From: Mucilaginibacter inviolabilis
GTDB lineage: Bacteria > Bacteroidota > Bacteroidia > Sphingobacteriales > Sphingobacteriaceae
Direction: 5' to 3'
Length of the DNA: 64,000 bases
NCBI RefSeq assembly: GCF_011089895.1
Contig: NZ_JAANAT010000001.1
Coordinates: forward strand, 2,232,001-2,296,000
Position 1 is the stretch's first letter, and every line of letters begins with the position of its first letter. The notes below the pieces were generated by a model. It did not search any database. It saw only the letters and a list, made by a program, of their open reading frames with translations, and was not told the DNA's origin. The position numbers were made by a program, and so were the translations under genes. Positions 17,857-25,939 of this stretch are shown piece by piece.

Positions 17857-18261
17857 ATGGATTTTTCACACATCAACTGGCTGGCCGTGGTAGCGGCTGG
17901 CGTATCGGCATTTTTAGTTGGCGGTATCTGGTACTCTCCATTGTTATTCGCCAAACCCTGGATGGCTGATAACAAGCTTAATCCCGATGAAGTAAAAGCC
18001 TCCAATAAGGGCCGCATCTTTGGCTTTTCATTTTTCTTTTCCATCATTATGGCAGTTAACCTGGGGATGTTTCTGGCCGATGCCAAAACCAATGTATCCT
18101 GGGGCGCCACTGCGGGTTTTTTGGCCGGGATATGGACATTCAGTGCCATTGCTATACAGGGACTATTTGAGCTGAAAAGCTGGCGCCTGATATTTATAAA
18201 CGGTGGTTATAGCCTGATATCGTTAACCCTGATGGGAACCATTATAGGTTGGTGGAGATAG
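17857..18261 (+). CDS. DUF1761 membrane protein
   Basis: A 134-residue four-helix membrane protein of family DUF1761. Recognised by the first helix WLAVVAAGVSAFLVGGIWYSP, the KPWM segment after it, and GFLAGIWTFSAIAIQGLFE. Function unknown. A second small gene follows 68 bp later on the same strand. Confidence 0.87.
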   Translation: MDFSHINWLAVVAAGVSAFLVGGIWYSPLLFAKPWMADNKLNPDEVKASNKGRIFGFSFFFSIIMAVNLGMFLADAKTNVSWGATAGFLAGIWTFSAIAIQGLFELKSWRLIFINGGYSLISLTLMGTIIGWWR

Positions 18262-18329
18262 ACGATGGGAAATCCCAAAATCTAAACCCGAAATCCTAAC
18301 TTTTAGGAGCCAATATCTAAATTTACAAT

Positions 18330-18716
18330 ATGGATGCAAGGACGCAGACTATACTGAATCTGTTTCATGAGTCGTGGACAGAAACATTATTGCGATATGA
18401 TGATCTCATAACCAATTACTCCGGTTTTGAACGGTTTAAACCTTTAAGAGAATTTATTTTAAAACTACAGGTACAGGACGAGGATAAATATTTTCGCATT
18501 GGTACATCAGTGCATTATCTTATTATCTCCAGATCAGTAAACCATGGGCTACGAACGGACCAAAAATACATCAAAATAGATGTAATAAATGAACATGATT
18601 ATTACGTAACATTTCGGGAAGATACAGTAACCTACCGCGAATACCGGCTCCAAACTCTTGATGATCCCCGAATGTACAAATTACTCAAAACACTAAAAGA
18701 TACGCTTGTAGATTAA
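18330..18716 (+). CDS. Hypothetical soluble protein
   Basis: A 128-residue protein without signal or membrane segment, acidic and aromatic-rich (HESWTETLLRYDDLI, EDKYFRIGTSVHYLIISRS, YYVTFREDTVTYREY). The alternation of strands after residue 50 suggests a small alpha/beta protein. No family recognised. It follows the DUF1761 gene and ends just before two palindromic repeats. Confidence 0.68.
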   Translation: MDARTQTILNLFHESWTETLLRYDDLITNYSGFERFKPLREFILKLQVQDEDKYFRIGTSVHYLIISRSVNHGLRTDQKYIKIDVINEHDYYVTFREDTVTYREYRLQTLDDPRMYKLLKTLKDTLVD

Positions 18717-18726
18717 TACATCATCT

Positions 18727-18747
18727 GAGACACATGTGATGTGTCTC
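18727..18747. repeat. Small hairpin repeat, GACACA/TGTGTC version
   Basis: Arms GAGACACAT and ATGTGTCTC with a GTG loop. It is one of two related palindromes between the convergent genes 18330-18716 and 18809-19240. See the next repeat for the partner with compensated bases. Confidence 0.75.
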
Positions 18748-18765
18748 TACGTTTGTTTTCTTTAG

Positions 18766-18798
18766 TAATTTAAGACGCATTACATGCGTCTTAAATTA
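18766..18798. repeat. Small hairpin repeat, GACGCA/TGCGTC version
   Basis: Perfect 14-bp arms TAATTTAAGACGCA and TGCGTCTTAAATTA with a 5-nt loop. Its core GACGCA...TGCGTC differs from the neighbouring palindrome GACACA...TGTGTC at paired positions in both arms, so the pairing is kept. Confidence 0.78.
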
Positions 18799-18808
18799 CA
18801 CAATCTTC

Positions 18809-19240
18809 TTACACCCGATAATGATCGGCGCGCCAATTTTTGATAGCCTGTTTAATTTCACTGGCTGACAGATTTTCTGCTATCGCTTTTTCTATTAGCG
18901 GAATCAGTTCATCATCCGGCGCGAAACGCAGAGCAGCTATCTGCGCTATGGTAAGCCGGCTATCCATCGGTTTGCGGGTAAGTATAAAATAACGTAAACC
19001 CTCCTCGGCACGAATGGCCCTGTCCTGCGCTTTTAGCGGGAACATACGTATAAACAGGCTCATGAGCAAACAACAACCAAAAAGCAGCAGGATGAGCAAT
19101 GCACTCAATAAGTTGGCCGAATGCCATTGCAATACTACATTAACAACTGAAACTATCAATCCAAAAATGAGCATAGCGCTCAGCAAATAATGAAATCCTA
19201 TAACAGTGCGTTTGTGATTGGTCAGGTTTTGAGATGCCAT
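18809..19240 (-). CDS. DUF6526 family membrane protein
   Basis: The start at 19240 (MASQNLTNHKRTVIGFHYLL) gives 143 residues; the longer frame from 19318 runs into the CCTTACTC-type repeat and is not used. Two hydrophobic helices are near 20-40 and 45-63. The C-terminal part RMFPLKAQDRAIRAEE, then DSRLTIAQIAALRFAPDDE and KQAIKNWRADHYRV match DUF6526 as I remember it: a short membrane anchor and a charged cytoplasmic helix bundle. Function unknown. Confidence 0.8.
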   Translation of the reverse strand: MASQNLTNHKRTVIGFHYLLSAMLIFGLIVSVVNVVLQWHSANLLSALLILLLFGCCLLMSLFIRMFPLKAQDRAIRAEEGLRYFILTRKPMDSRLTIAQIAALRFAPDDELIPLIEKAIAENLSASEIKQAIKNWRADHYRV

Positions 19241-19277
19241 GGTTTGTTTTTGAGCGAAAGATACCACTAAATTAATA

Positions 19278-19303
19278 TCCTTACTCTTTGCTCCAAAAAT
19301 CCT
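19278..19303. repeat. Short copy of the CCTTACTC/TTTGCTCC unit
   Basis: TCCTTACTCTTTGCTCC at 19278-19294 is identical to 17755-17771, and a further TCCTTGCTCC follows. It lies upstream of the DUF6526 gene, 1.5 kb from the larger repeat. Confidence 0.65.
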
Positions 19304-19393
19304 TGCTCCTAAATTCATTATTACAATCGGGTTATAATATTTTTAAACAATGCAGGCATATTTGAGTTGATTTTAATAACAACAACTTATACT

Positions 19394-20251
19394 ATGGCAA
19401 ACACATTTGAAAAAACGTTCACTTTAGGTGGCGACTATACCATAAATCGCCTGGGCTACGGTGCCATGCGCATTACCGGCCAGGGTATTTGGGGCCCGCC
19501 TAAAGACAAGGATGAATGCATCCGTGTACTTAAACGCGCTGTTGAACTTGGCGTAAATTTCATTGATACCGCCGACAGCTATGGCCCCAACGTTTCAGAA
19601 GAGCTGATAGCCGAAGCGCTTGCACCATACCCTGCCGGACTGATCATAGGAACCAAGGGCGGTTTCCTGCGTACAGGCCCCAATCAGTGGAATATTGATT
19701 CATCCCCGGCTCACCTGCAGGAAGCCCTGGAAGGTAGCTTAAAACGCCTGAAACAGGACAGTATCGACTTGTATCAACTCCACAGGATAGACCCTAACAT
19801 ACCCGCCGAAAAAACTTTTGAGTTTTTACAAAAAGCACAACGGGAGGGCAAAATCAAGCATATTGGTCTGTCGGAAGTAAGCGTCGATCAGATTAAACAT
19901 GCCCAGCAGTTTTTCGAAGTGGTATCCGTTCAAAATATGTACAGTGTGGATAACCGTAAATGGGAGGCCGAGCTGCAATATACCCGCGAGCAAAACATCG
20001 CCTTTATACCCTGGTACCCATTAGGTGGTGGTAATGTAAAAGGCGAACAGATATTACAGGGTGTGGCCGATAAATATAGCGCAACTATACACCAGGTTGC
20101 CCTGAGCTGGTTACTGCACCACTCACCAAACATCCTGCTTATTCCGGGTACATCAACCGTGGAACATCTGGAAGAGAATATGAAAGCAGCTGATATAAAA
20201 CTGGATGATGCCGACCTGCTGATTCTTGAGGGTCTGAAAGACACCAAATAA
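19394..20251 (+). CDS. Aldo/keto reductase
   Basis: A 285-residue NADP(H)-dependent oxidoreductase of the AKR family, in the pyridoxal reductase-like branch. The ATG at 19394 (MANTFEKTFTLGGDY) is preferred to an upstream TTG. The catalytic tetrad is Asp58 (NFIDTADSYGP), Tyr63, Lys88 (IIGTKGGF) and His130 (LYQLHRID). The C-terminus LIPGTSTVEHLEENMKA provides the usual coenzyme-binding loop. The substrate is an aldehyde or ketone, undetermined. Confidence 0.92.
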   Translation: MANTFEKTFTLGGDYTINRLGYGAMRITGQGIWGPPKDKDECIRVLKRAVELGVNFIDTADSYGPNVSEELIAEALAPYPAGLIIGTKGGFLRTGPNQWNIDSSPAHLQEALEGSLKRLKQDSIDLYQLHRIDPNIPAEKTFEFLQKAQREGKIKHIGLSEVSVDQIKHAQQFFEVVSVQNMYSVDNRKWEAELQYTREQNIAFIPWYPLGGGNVKGEQILQGVADKYSATIHQVALSWLLHHSPNILLIPGTSTVEHLEENMKAADIKLDDADLLILEGLKDTK

Positions 20252-20330
20252 ACAAGCCCATAAACCAGGAAAAATAAAGGGATGCCATCAAATACGGGTA
20301 TCCTTTTATTTTTGTATCATCATCAAATAC

Positions 20331-20744
20331 ATGAAGAGTAAAGAAGAGATCCTGAACAGCTATAATACCACCGGCAACGATGGTTTACCCGAAATATCGG
20401 CTCCCGACCTACTAAAGGCCATGGAGACTTACAAAGAACTATACGCAGAGGCTGCCTTCAACGCGGCCCGCCAAATGAAGGATAATGCCTATGAATTTAC
20501 TACCTATGCCGATTACGTCAGCCATATCCGCCAGGAGGCCCGCCAGTTAGAGGAGAACCGCGACGGATTTACCGGGGCCATTACCCTGGCTGCCAACAGC
20601 GTACTACCGCATTTTATACCCCACGATCGCTCCGTAAAAGAATTTTCCTTCAACTTTACTATGCAGGGTAAAACTTATACCGCGTTTTATAAAAAAGATG
20701 CTGATGGCTATTGGCAATTAAACAACTGGACCGCCGCCGATTAA
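20331..20744 (+). CDS. Hypothetical protein
   Basis: A 137-residue soluble protein with a helical first half (APDLLKAMETYKELYAEAAF, QEARQLEENR) and a beta-rich second half (FSFNFTMQGKTYTAFYKKDADGYW without a break is the strongest part). No signal or membrane segment. Family not recognised. It is single, between two transcripts that converge near 20.75 kb. Confidence 0.68.
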   Translation: MKSKEEILNSYNTTGNDGLPEISAPDLLKAMETYKELYAEAAFNAARQMKDNAYEFTTYADYVSHIRQEARQLEENRDGFTGAITLAANSVLPHFIPHDRSVKEFSFNFTMQGKTYTAFYKKDADGYWQLNNWTAAD

Positions 20745-20793
20745 TATGCTGGCAGGCTAAGCGATCAAGCGCAGTAATATTCTGGTGGGCCGG

Positions 20794-21087
20794 CTATCCA
20801 ACCACAGCTACTTTAAACGGCTTTACATCAACCGATTCCCATATTTTTTGGGTGATGTAGGGATCACTTTGCCGCCATGCTTCCAGCGCTTCATCAGTTT
20901 CAAACTGCATGATCATTACGGAGCCTATCATATTACCGTCGTCATTCAATACAGCTCCGCCCATGAGAAAATTACCCTTTTCTTTGAGCTCTTTAAGGTT
21001 ATCTAAATGATGCGGACGTACATCCATGCGGCGCTGCAAAGCACCCTCATCTGTATAATCATAACCTGTGACCAGATATTGCTTCAT
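20794..21087 (-). CDS. YciI-like protein
   Basis: A 97-residue ferredoxin-like-fold protein of the YCII family. Seen are the opening MKQYLVTGYDYTD, the conserved RPHHLDNLKEL with the family histidine, GAVLNDDGNMIGSVMIM, and DPYITQKIWES near the end. YciI-type proteins may be lyases or hydrolases, largely uncharacterised. It lies 21 bp downstream of a VOC gene; the two are probably in one operon. Confidence 0.88.
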   Translation of the reverse strand: MKQYLVTGYDYTDEGALQRRMDVRPHHLDNLKELKEKGNFLMGGAVLNDDGNMIGSVMIMQFETDEALEAWRQSDPYITQKIWESVDVKPFKVAVVG

Positions 21088-21108
21088 AATTAGTGAATTA
21101 GTGATTTG

Positions 21109-21549
21109 TTATTGTTTCTTGTCGGGGTCAAAGGTGATCTTCCAACTTATTCCAAATTTGTCGACAAGCATTCCATAATGGGTACTCCAAAAAGTTGGGC
21201 CTATAGGCATAACAGCCTGCCCTCCGACAGCGAGCTCATTATATATGCGATAAGCTTCGGCCTGACTGATTGTGCTGATATAGAGATAAAAATTATTGGC
21301 AATTCCAGGTGTTAATCCTTCATAGGTTTCGATACTATCACAACCCATTATAACCGTATTCGGGGCGATTTGTAAAGAAGCATGCATTATTTTTTCATCA
21401 GCCGAAAGCGGGAATAATTTTTTATCAGTTTGCGGCACATCTTTATACCGACCCATAAACAGGATATCACCGCCAAAAACAACCTTATAAAAATGGAAGG
21501 CCTCTTCGCAATTATCTTTAAAAACCAGGTAAGGATTTAACGTTGTCAT
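21109..21549 (-). CDS. VOC superfamily protein, PhnB/YjdN-like
   Basis: A 146-residue protein of the vicinal oxygen chelate fold in the PhnB branch (labelled 3-demethylubiquinone methyltransferase-like). Signature stretches are TLNPYLVFKDNCEEAFHFYK, VVFGGDI, IMHASLQIAPNTVIMGCDS, and PTFWSTHYGMLVDKFGISW (near the end). These proteins do not methylate quinones; the substrate is unknown. It heads a two-gene operon with YciI. Confidence 0.9.
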   Translation of the reverse strand: MTTLNPYLVFKDNCEEAFHFYKVVFGGDILFMGRYKDVPQTDKKLFPLSADEKIMHASLQIAPNTVIMGCDSIETYEGLTPGIANNFYLYISTISQAEAYRIYNELAVGGQAVMPIGPTFWSTHYGMLVDKFGISWKITFDPDKKQ

Positions 21550-21794
21550 CTTTTTTGATTTCTATATTATTACACTCGAAGAGTAAACCTAATATTTAAA
21601 AAATTGCAAATCCCACAAAAAAATTACACGAATAATCCATTTCAGTGTACTACTTTCGGTTTACACTTATCCAACAGGCAACAGACTGTTCTGTTTGCCT
21701 AACTACTGTAAAACTATATATTTAAATTTCCTGCCTGACCAGATCGGTATCTGAAAAAATTAAAAAATTCTATTTTAAATAAACTTTATAAATG

Positions 21795-21802
21795 TAAATT
21801 TG
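21795..21802 (+). promoter_or_regulatory. Candidate galK promoter -7 box (TAAATTTG)
   Basis: TAAATTTG matches TAnnTTTG exactly, and TTTT lies about 18-19 bp upstream in place of TTTG. A start near 21809 gives a 40-nt leader for galK. Confidence 0.45.
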
Positions 21803-21848
21803 ACAATTTTTACAATATTTGTTTTTTCCAAATTACTAACCTGAAATA

Positions 21849-23015
21849 ATGAAGAATACTTTGCAGCAGGAATTTACTAAACTTTATCATAAAGAGGCCG
21901 ACGCCACCTATTTTTCTCCCGGTCGCGTAAATCTTATTGGCGAACATATCGACTACAACGGAGGCCTGGTTATGCCATGCGCCATCACTTTTGGCACTTA
22001 CCTGTTAATATCGCCTAATGAAGATAGCGTTTTTCGTTTCAGGAGTTTAAACTTTACCGATCAGGGCGATATCCCGGTTCAGCAGCGCTATGAAAAAACA
22101 GGCGACGAATGGTTCTATTTTCCTATTGGAGTAATAGATCATTTTGGTAAAGATGGACACCAGTTAAAAGGCCTGGACATGCTTTTTTATGGCGATATCC
22201 CTATTGGCTCTGGCTTGTCGTCATCAGCCTCTATCGAGGTGGTTACAGCTTATGCTCTTAATGATATTTTCGGTTGTGATTACAGCAAACTCGATCTGGT
22301 GAAATTGTCAAAATCTGTCGAAAATAATTTCATTGGTGTAAACAGCGGCATTATGGATCAGTTTGCCGTTGCCTTTGGCGAAAAGAACAAGGCCCTGATG
22401 CTGAACTGTGACACACTGGATTATCAGGCGGTTGACAGCAACCTGGGCGACCACGTGCTGGCCATCATCAACACCAACAAACCTCGCAAACTGGCCGAAT
22501 CAAAATATAACGAACGTGTACAGGAATGCCAGGAAGCATTAAAAGCCCTACAACAGGAACTGGATATCAATTACCTGTGCGATATTAACGCCGAAACTTT
22601 CGCTAAATATCAGCACCTGATCACCAATCCAGTGGTACTCAATCGCGCCAAACACGTTATTGAAGAAAATGATCGCGTAAAACTGGCTGCCGTTGCGTTG
22701 GCTGCTAATAATTTACAGGAATTTGGCAGACTGATGTACGCCTCGCACGATTCATTGCGTGATTTGTACGAAGTAAGCGGCGCTGAACTGGATGCCGTGG
22801 CCGAATACAGCAAAACCAACCCAAATGTAGCCGGAGCCCGCATGACCGGCGCAGGTTTTGGCGGTTGCGCTATAGCCTTGGTTAAAGCCGATGCATTTGA
22901 TAATTACAGCGCCGAAATAACCGAATATTACACTGAAAAAATTGGCTACGCCCCATCGGTATACAGTTCGCTGATCGGTAACGGTGTAGGATTGCTGAAT
23001 TTACTGGTACAATAG
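21849..23015 (+). CDS. galK: Galactokinase
   Basis: A 388-residue GHMP kinase that phosphorylates alpha-D-galactose at C1 with ATP, the first step of the Leloir pathway. Galactose-recognition signature GRVNLIGEHIDYNGG is at 25-39, the ATP loop PIGSGLSSSASIEV near 117-130, NSGIMDQFAV with the catalytic Asp near 172, and the third GHMP motif RMTGAGFGGCAIAL near 329. Length is as usual for bacterial GalK. No galT, galE or galM lies beside it in this window. Confidence 0.96.
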   Translation: MKNTLQQEFTKLYHKEADATYFSPGRVNLIGEHIDYNGGLVMPCAITFGTYLLISPNEDSVFRFRSLNFTDQGDIPVQQRYEKTGDEWFYFPIGVIDHFGKDGHQLKGLDMLFYGDIPIGSGLSSSASIEVVTAYALNDIFGCDYSKLDLVKLSKSVENNFIGVNSGIMDQFAVAFGEKNKALMLNCDTLDYQAVDSNLGDHVLAIINTNKPRKLAESKYNERVQECQEALKALQQELDINYLCDINAETFAKYQHLITNPVVLNRAKHVIEENDRVKLAAVALAANNLQEFGRLMYASHDSLRDLYEVSGAELDAVAEYSKTNPNVAGARMTGAGFGGCAIALVKADAFDNYSAEITEYYTEKIGYAPSVYSSLIGNGVGLLNLLVQ

Positions 23016-23174
23016 TTCATTGGGTATTCAGTCATTAGGTCATTGCCATGAATCGGATAATTTGTACACCGGCCATTATTCTTATTTTTGCCGGCTAATG
23101 GATTTGTTCATTGACCTCATTGGATAAGAATTTTCAAACTAACCAATGACCTAATGACTGAATAACCCAATGAA
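23016..23174. repeat. Long inverted repeat between galK and the SpoU methylase gene
   Basis: Left arm 23016-23045 (30 nt) is the reverse complement of 23144-23174 (31 nt), with only one bulged base. The arm is built from TCATT-type words, TTCATTGGGTATTCAGTC and so on. The interior has weaker complementary words, such as CCATTA/TAATGG. The two genes on either side point the same way. Confidence 0.82.
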
Positions 23175-23180
23175 TCAATT

Positions 23181-23711
23181 ATGCGCAAATTAAAATTGGA
23201 TGAGCTGAACCGGGCTTCGGTTGATGAATTTAAGGCACAGGATAAATTGCCTGTAGCCGTTGTACTGGACAATGTGCGCAGCATGCACAACATTGGTTCT
23301 ATTTTCCGCACCTCGGATGGTTTCGCGGTAGAGCAGATCTGTCTTTGCGGTATCACCGCCCAGCCCCCGCACCGCGAAATTGAAAAAACTGCTCTCGGCG
23401 CTACACAATCCGTTAACTGGACCTATTATGAAACCCCATTACAGGCTGTAGAACAGCTACGCAAAGATGGCTACCACATTATAGCCGTGGAGCAGGCTGA
23501 AAACAGCACCATGCTTAATGAATTTACTCCACTCGACAATGAAAAATATGCCCTCATATTTGGCAATGAAGTAAACGGAGTAAGCGACGAGGTGATGCAA
23601 AACATCGACGCCTGCATCGAGATACCACAGTTTGGCACCAAACACTCTTTCAACATCGTTGTATCGGCAGGGATAGTCCTTTGGGACTTTTTTGCTAAGA
23701 TGGCTATGTGA
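23181..23711 (+). CDS. SpoU (TrmH) family RNA 2'-O-methyltransferase
   Basis: A 176-residue SPOUT-fold methylase. The three SpoU motifs are present: VRSMHNIGSIFRTSDGF (motif 1, with the catalytic Arg), LIFGNEVNGVSDEVM (motif 2) and SFNIVVSAGIVLWDF (motif 3, in the trefoil knot). It methylates ribose in tRNA or rRNA. Length matches the shorter TrmH type with no extra RNA-binding domain. Its start is only 7 bp after the right arm of the inverted repeat. Confidence 0.93.
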   Translation: MRKLKLDELNRASVDEFKAQDKLPVAVVLDNVRSMHNIGSIFRTSDGFAVEQICLCGITAQPPHREIEKTALGATQSVNWTYYETPLQAVEQLRKDGYHIIAVEQAENSTMLNEFTPLDNEKYALIFGNEVNGVSDEVMQNIDACIEIPQFGTKHSFNIVVSAGIVLWDFFAKMAM

Positions 23712-23735
23712 GGTCGTTATTTTATGGCCGTTCAA

Positions 23736-23862
23736 TTCCCTTCCCACGGGAGGGGTGCGATGGATGGCGCATAAAGGCAGGGAGGGGTTTAGCCAGCGTG
23801 GCAATCTCCTCGCGTTCATGTATGCGAGGAGATTGCTTCGTCGTTCCTCCTCGCAATGACAT
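23736..23862. repeat. Composite interspersed repeat (two segments)
   Basis: The first segment, 23736-23799, is a near-copy of 25940-26002 (ACGGGAGGGGTGCGATG and GCAGGGAGGG words). The second is a hairpin of 13-bp arms, GCAATCTCCTCGC at 23801-23813 and GCGAGGAGATTGC at 23824-23836, followed by CGTCGTTCCTCCTCGCAATG, the reverse complement of part of the repeat at 25006. I remember both as common intergenic elements of Bacteroidota. Minus-strand frames through them (HRTPPVGREL) are spurious. Confidence 0.78.
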
Positions 23863-23875
23863 ATATAGAAAAAAC

Positions 23876-24847
23876 TCAAATAATCACCACCAACCGCTTA
23901 CCTCCATCCACTTCCATACCCCAAAGCTCTGCAATGTTTTCCAGCTTTACAGTGATGGTTTCTACTTTCAGTTTACCGGCTGCAGCCAGTGCAAACATCT
24001 CGGGCAATATCTGGCTAAATAGCTGGCCAACCTGCGGTTTCGACCAGGCGCCCATTCCCGAGCCTGTTAACTGCAGATCGACACTTCGGAGGTTAGCCGC
24101 CGATAGCTGGATCAGATCGCCCGTCATGGCACCTATCGATACATACCTCACCCTGTTGGTAAATGAGCCATTACCTTTTAAACAAGCCAGTATCATTTCG
24201 GCCGTGTGCCCCCAGAGGTAATCAATGATCACATCAATAGGTGTGGTGGAATGAATAGTGGCCAATTGCGCTTTAAAACTTTCATCATCTTGTAACACCA
24301 AAATCGTTTCGTCGGCACCTAGCGATAACAGATCGTGTAGCGAGGTCTGGTTCCTGCCCGTCACGATCACTCTTTTAGCGCCATAGTGTTTGGCTATTTG
24401 CACCGCTACACGCCCGGTAAAACCGGTTGCCCCATTGATGAGTACTACATCACCCGGCTGAATATCTGCTTTGAATTTAAGCCCCATCGCCGCGCCGATC
24501 ACGGCGTTGGGCAGAGCCGCTGCTGTAACATCATCTAATTCATCCGGGATTTTCACGATACGATCTTTATGAATAGTTGCTTTTTCGGCCAGCATACCAC
24601 TTATGCCCATGCCATATACCCGCGTTCCATCTGCCAGCAAGCAAACACCATCACCTCCAATTACTCTTCCACTCTCTTTTGGGGCGGAACTTGAATAGTG
24701 CTTGCCACTAGCCCTGCTTTTATCTAAATGTTTTATGGCTACGGCTTTTACGGTTACCAATAATTCATCTTCGTTTTGAGCAACCGGCTCAGGAAAATCT
24801 ATATATTGAGGTAATTCCCCTTTTTGATATATTACTGCTGCTTTCAT
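23876..24847 (-). CDS. Zinc-free medium-chain alcohol dehydrogenase / quinone reductase
   Basis: A 323-residue NADP(H)-dependent MDR-family enzyme. The start at 24847 gives MKAAVIYQKGELPQYIDFPE, the normal opening; an earlier in-frame ATG at 24889 adds nothing conserved. The dinucleotide-binding loop is VLINGATGFTGRVAVQIAKH, followed by VIVTGRN. Catalytic zinc ligands are missing, as is normal in the quinone reductase branch. Substrate unknown. It converges with the SpoU gene across the composite repeat. Confidence 0.9.
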   Translation of the reverse strand: MKAAVIYQKGELPQYIDFPEPVAQNEDELLVTVKAVAIKHLDKSRASGKHYSSSAPKESGRVIGGDGVCLLADGTRVYGMGISGMLAEKATIHKDRIVKIPDELDDVTAAALPNAVIGAAMGLKFKADIQPGDVVLINGATGFTGRVAVQIAKHYGAKRVIVTGRNQTSLHDLLSLGADETILVLQDDESFKAQLATIHSTTPIDVIIDYLWGHTAEMILACLKGNGSFTNRVRYVSIGAMTGDLIQLSAANLRSVDLQLTGSGMGAWSKPQVGQLFSQILPEMFALAAAGKLKVETITVKLENIAELWGMEVDGGKRLVVII

Positions 24848-25189
24848 CTTTATATTTTTTTTATACAAAAGTAGAGTGGCTATTGGCAACGGGCGATAAC
24901 ATTTGTTATCAAATGCGGGGAATGTGGTTATGACTCACTCCATCTGCGCTGCGCTGGACGTACCTCTCTCCTCCTGCAGTAGAAAGAAGGAATTCTTTTC
25001 TCCACGCGTCATTGCGAGGAGGAACGACGTGGCAATCCCCTCCTTACAAAGCGGCCCTGCTTATCGGGGATTGCCACGCTACGCCCGCAATGACGCTCTG
25101 GGGGCAATGTCGTTTATACGTTGTGTGTTTTAGGCGAAATTGTTATTAAATTAGCTAACCCATGATCTACGAACTATCAACAATAAAAA
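24848..25189. other. Repeat-containing intergenic region
   Basis: 342 bp between the oxidoreductase gene and the YdeI gene. Its middle is the 25006-25096 repeat; the rest has no gene. An open frame across it at 24903-25133 is not credible because it reads through that repeat. Confidence 0.6.
25006..25096. repeat. GCGTCATTGCGAGG... interspersed inverted repeat
   Basis: Left arm starts GCGTCATTGCGAGGAGG and ends GGCAATCCCC; the right arm starts GGGGATTGCCACG and ends CGCAATGACGC. The outer 11 and inner 13 bases pair perfectly; the middle differs between arms. The left arm word CATTGCGAGGAGGAACGACG recurs inverted at 23838-23858. Confidence 0.8.
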
Positions 25190-25849
25190 ATGAATGCTCT
25201 TGCCAAAAAGCTACAGATGAAACCCAATACCCGTTGGCTATTGCATAACGCACCTGCCAACTACCTGGAAAGCCTGGAACCTTTACCTGCTGATGTGCAG
25301 ATAGTGCACAGCACCACGGGAAGCTTTAACGGCATACAACTGTTTGTTACCAACAGCCTGGAATTGGCGGATGAATTGAAGACGATCGTTCCTTTACTGA
25401 AAAATGATACCATATTCTGGATCATCTACCCTAAAAAAAAATCGGGTATTACTACCGACCTGGAGATGATGAGCAGTTGGGATACCCCGGCACAATATGG
25501 CATCCGTCCAGTAGCTTCGGCAGCAGTTAATGAAGTGTGGACGGCGCTGCGTTTTCGGCCTATAGACCAGGTAAAAATTTCGGCAGGTCGGAACGACGCG
25601 GTACGGAATAACGAGTACAGCGCCTATATTGATGTAGATAAAAAGACCGTCACTTTACCAGATTATATCAGGGAGACGCTTGAACAGCACCCGGGCGTAC
25701 TGAACTGGTTTCAGCAGCTGGCTTATAGTCATAAAAAGGAATATGTACTGTGGATACTCAGTGCCAAACAAGAAAAAACCCGGCAGGATCGTTTGGCTAA
25801 AATGGTGGAGATGCTACTGGCTAAAAAGAAGAACCCTTCGGATAAGTAA
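25190..25849 (+). CDS. YdeI/OmpD-associated family protein
   Basis: A 219-residue cytoplasmic protein. The first half, MKPNTRWLLHNAPANYL, then IFWIIYPKKKSGI, resembles the DUF3052-like phosphatase-fold domain often fused to YdeI. The second half has the YdeI signature: LPDYIRETLEQHPGVLNWFQ and LAYSHKKEYVLWILSAKQEK, followed by RLAKMVEMLLAKKK. YdeI was named from bacteriocin-protection reports in Salmonella; function in this group is unknown. Confidence 0.88.
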   Translation: MNALAKKLQMKPNTRWLLHNAPANYLESLEPLPADVQIVHSTTGSFNGIQLFVTNSLELADELKTIVPLLKNDTIFWIIYPKKKSGITTDLEMMSSWDTPAQYGIRPVASAAVNEVWTALRFRPIDQVKISAGRNDAVRNNEYSAYIDVDKKTVTLPDYIRETLEQHPGVLNWFQQLAYSHKKEYVLWILSAKQEKTRQDRLAKMVEMLLAKKKNPSDK

Positions 25850-25865
25850 ACGTTTTCTCTAATCA

Positions 25866-25914
25866 TGTTCTCGGCCGGAGGCCGGGTAATGGTGGTCACT
25901 CGGCTGGAGCCGAG
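25866..25914. repeat. GC-rich double palindrome
   Basis: CTCGGCTGGAGCCGAG at 25899-25914 is a 7-bp-arm hairpin with a GG loop, and GGCCGGAGGCC lies just before it. The two share the shape CTCGGC..GGAG..CC. It is one of several small palindromes around this gene. Confidence 0.68.
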
Positions 25915-25939
25915 CGACGACAGTGGAGTTATTTTTCAG

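Noticed and set aside
23457..23879. Minus-strand open frame of 140 codons overlapping the SpoU gene
   Set aside because: It reads through the composite repeat (AIHRTPPVGREL string) and then antisense to a well-supported methylase gene.
24903..25133. Plus-strand 76-codon frame
   Set aside because: It is mostly the GCGTCATTGCGAGG repeat; composition does not suit a protein.
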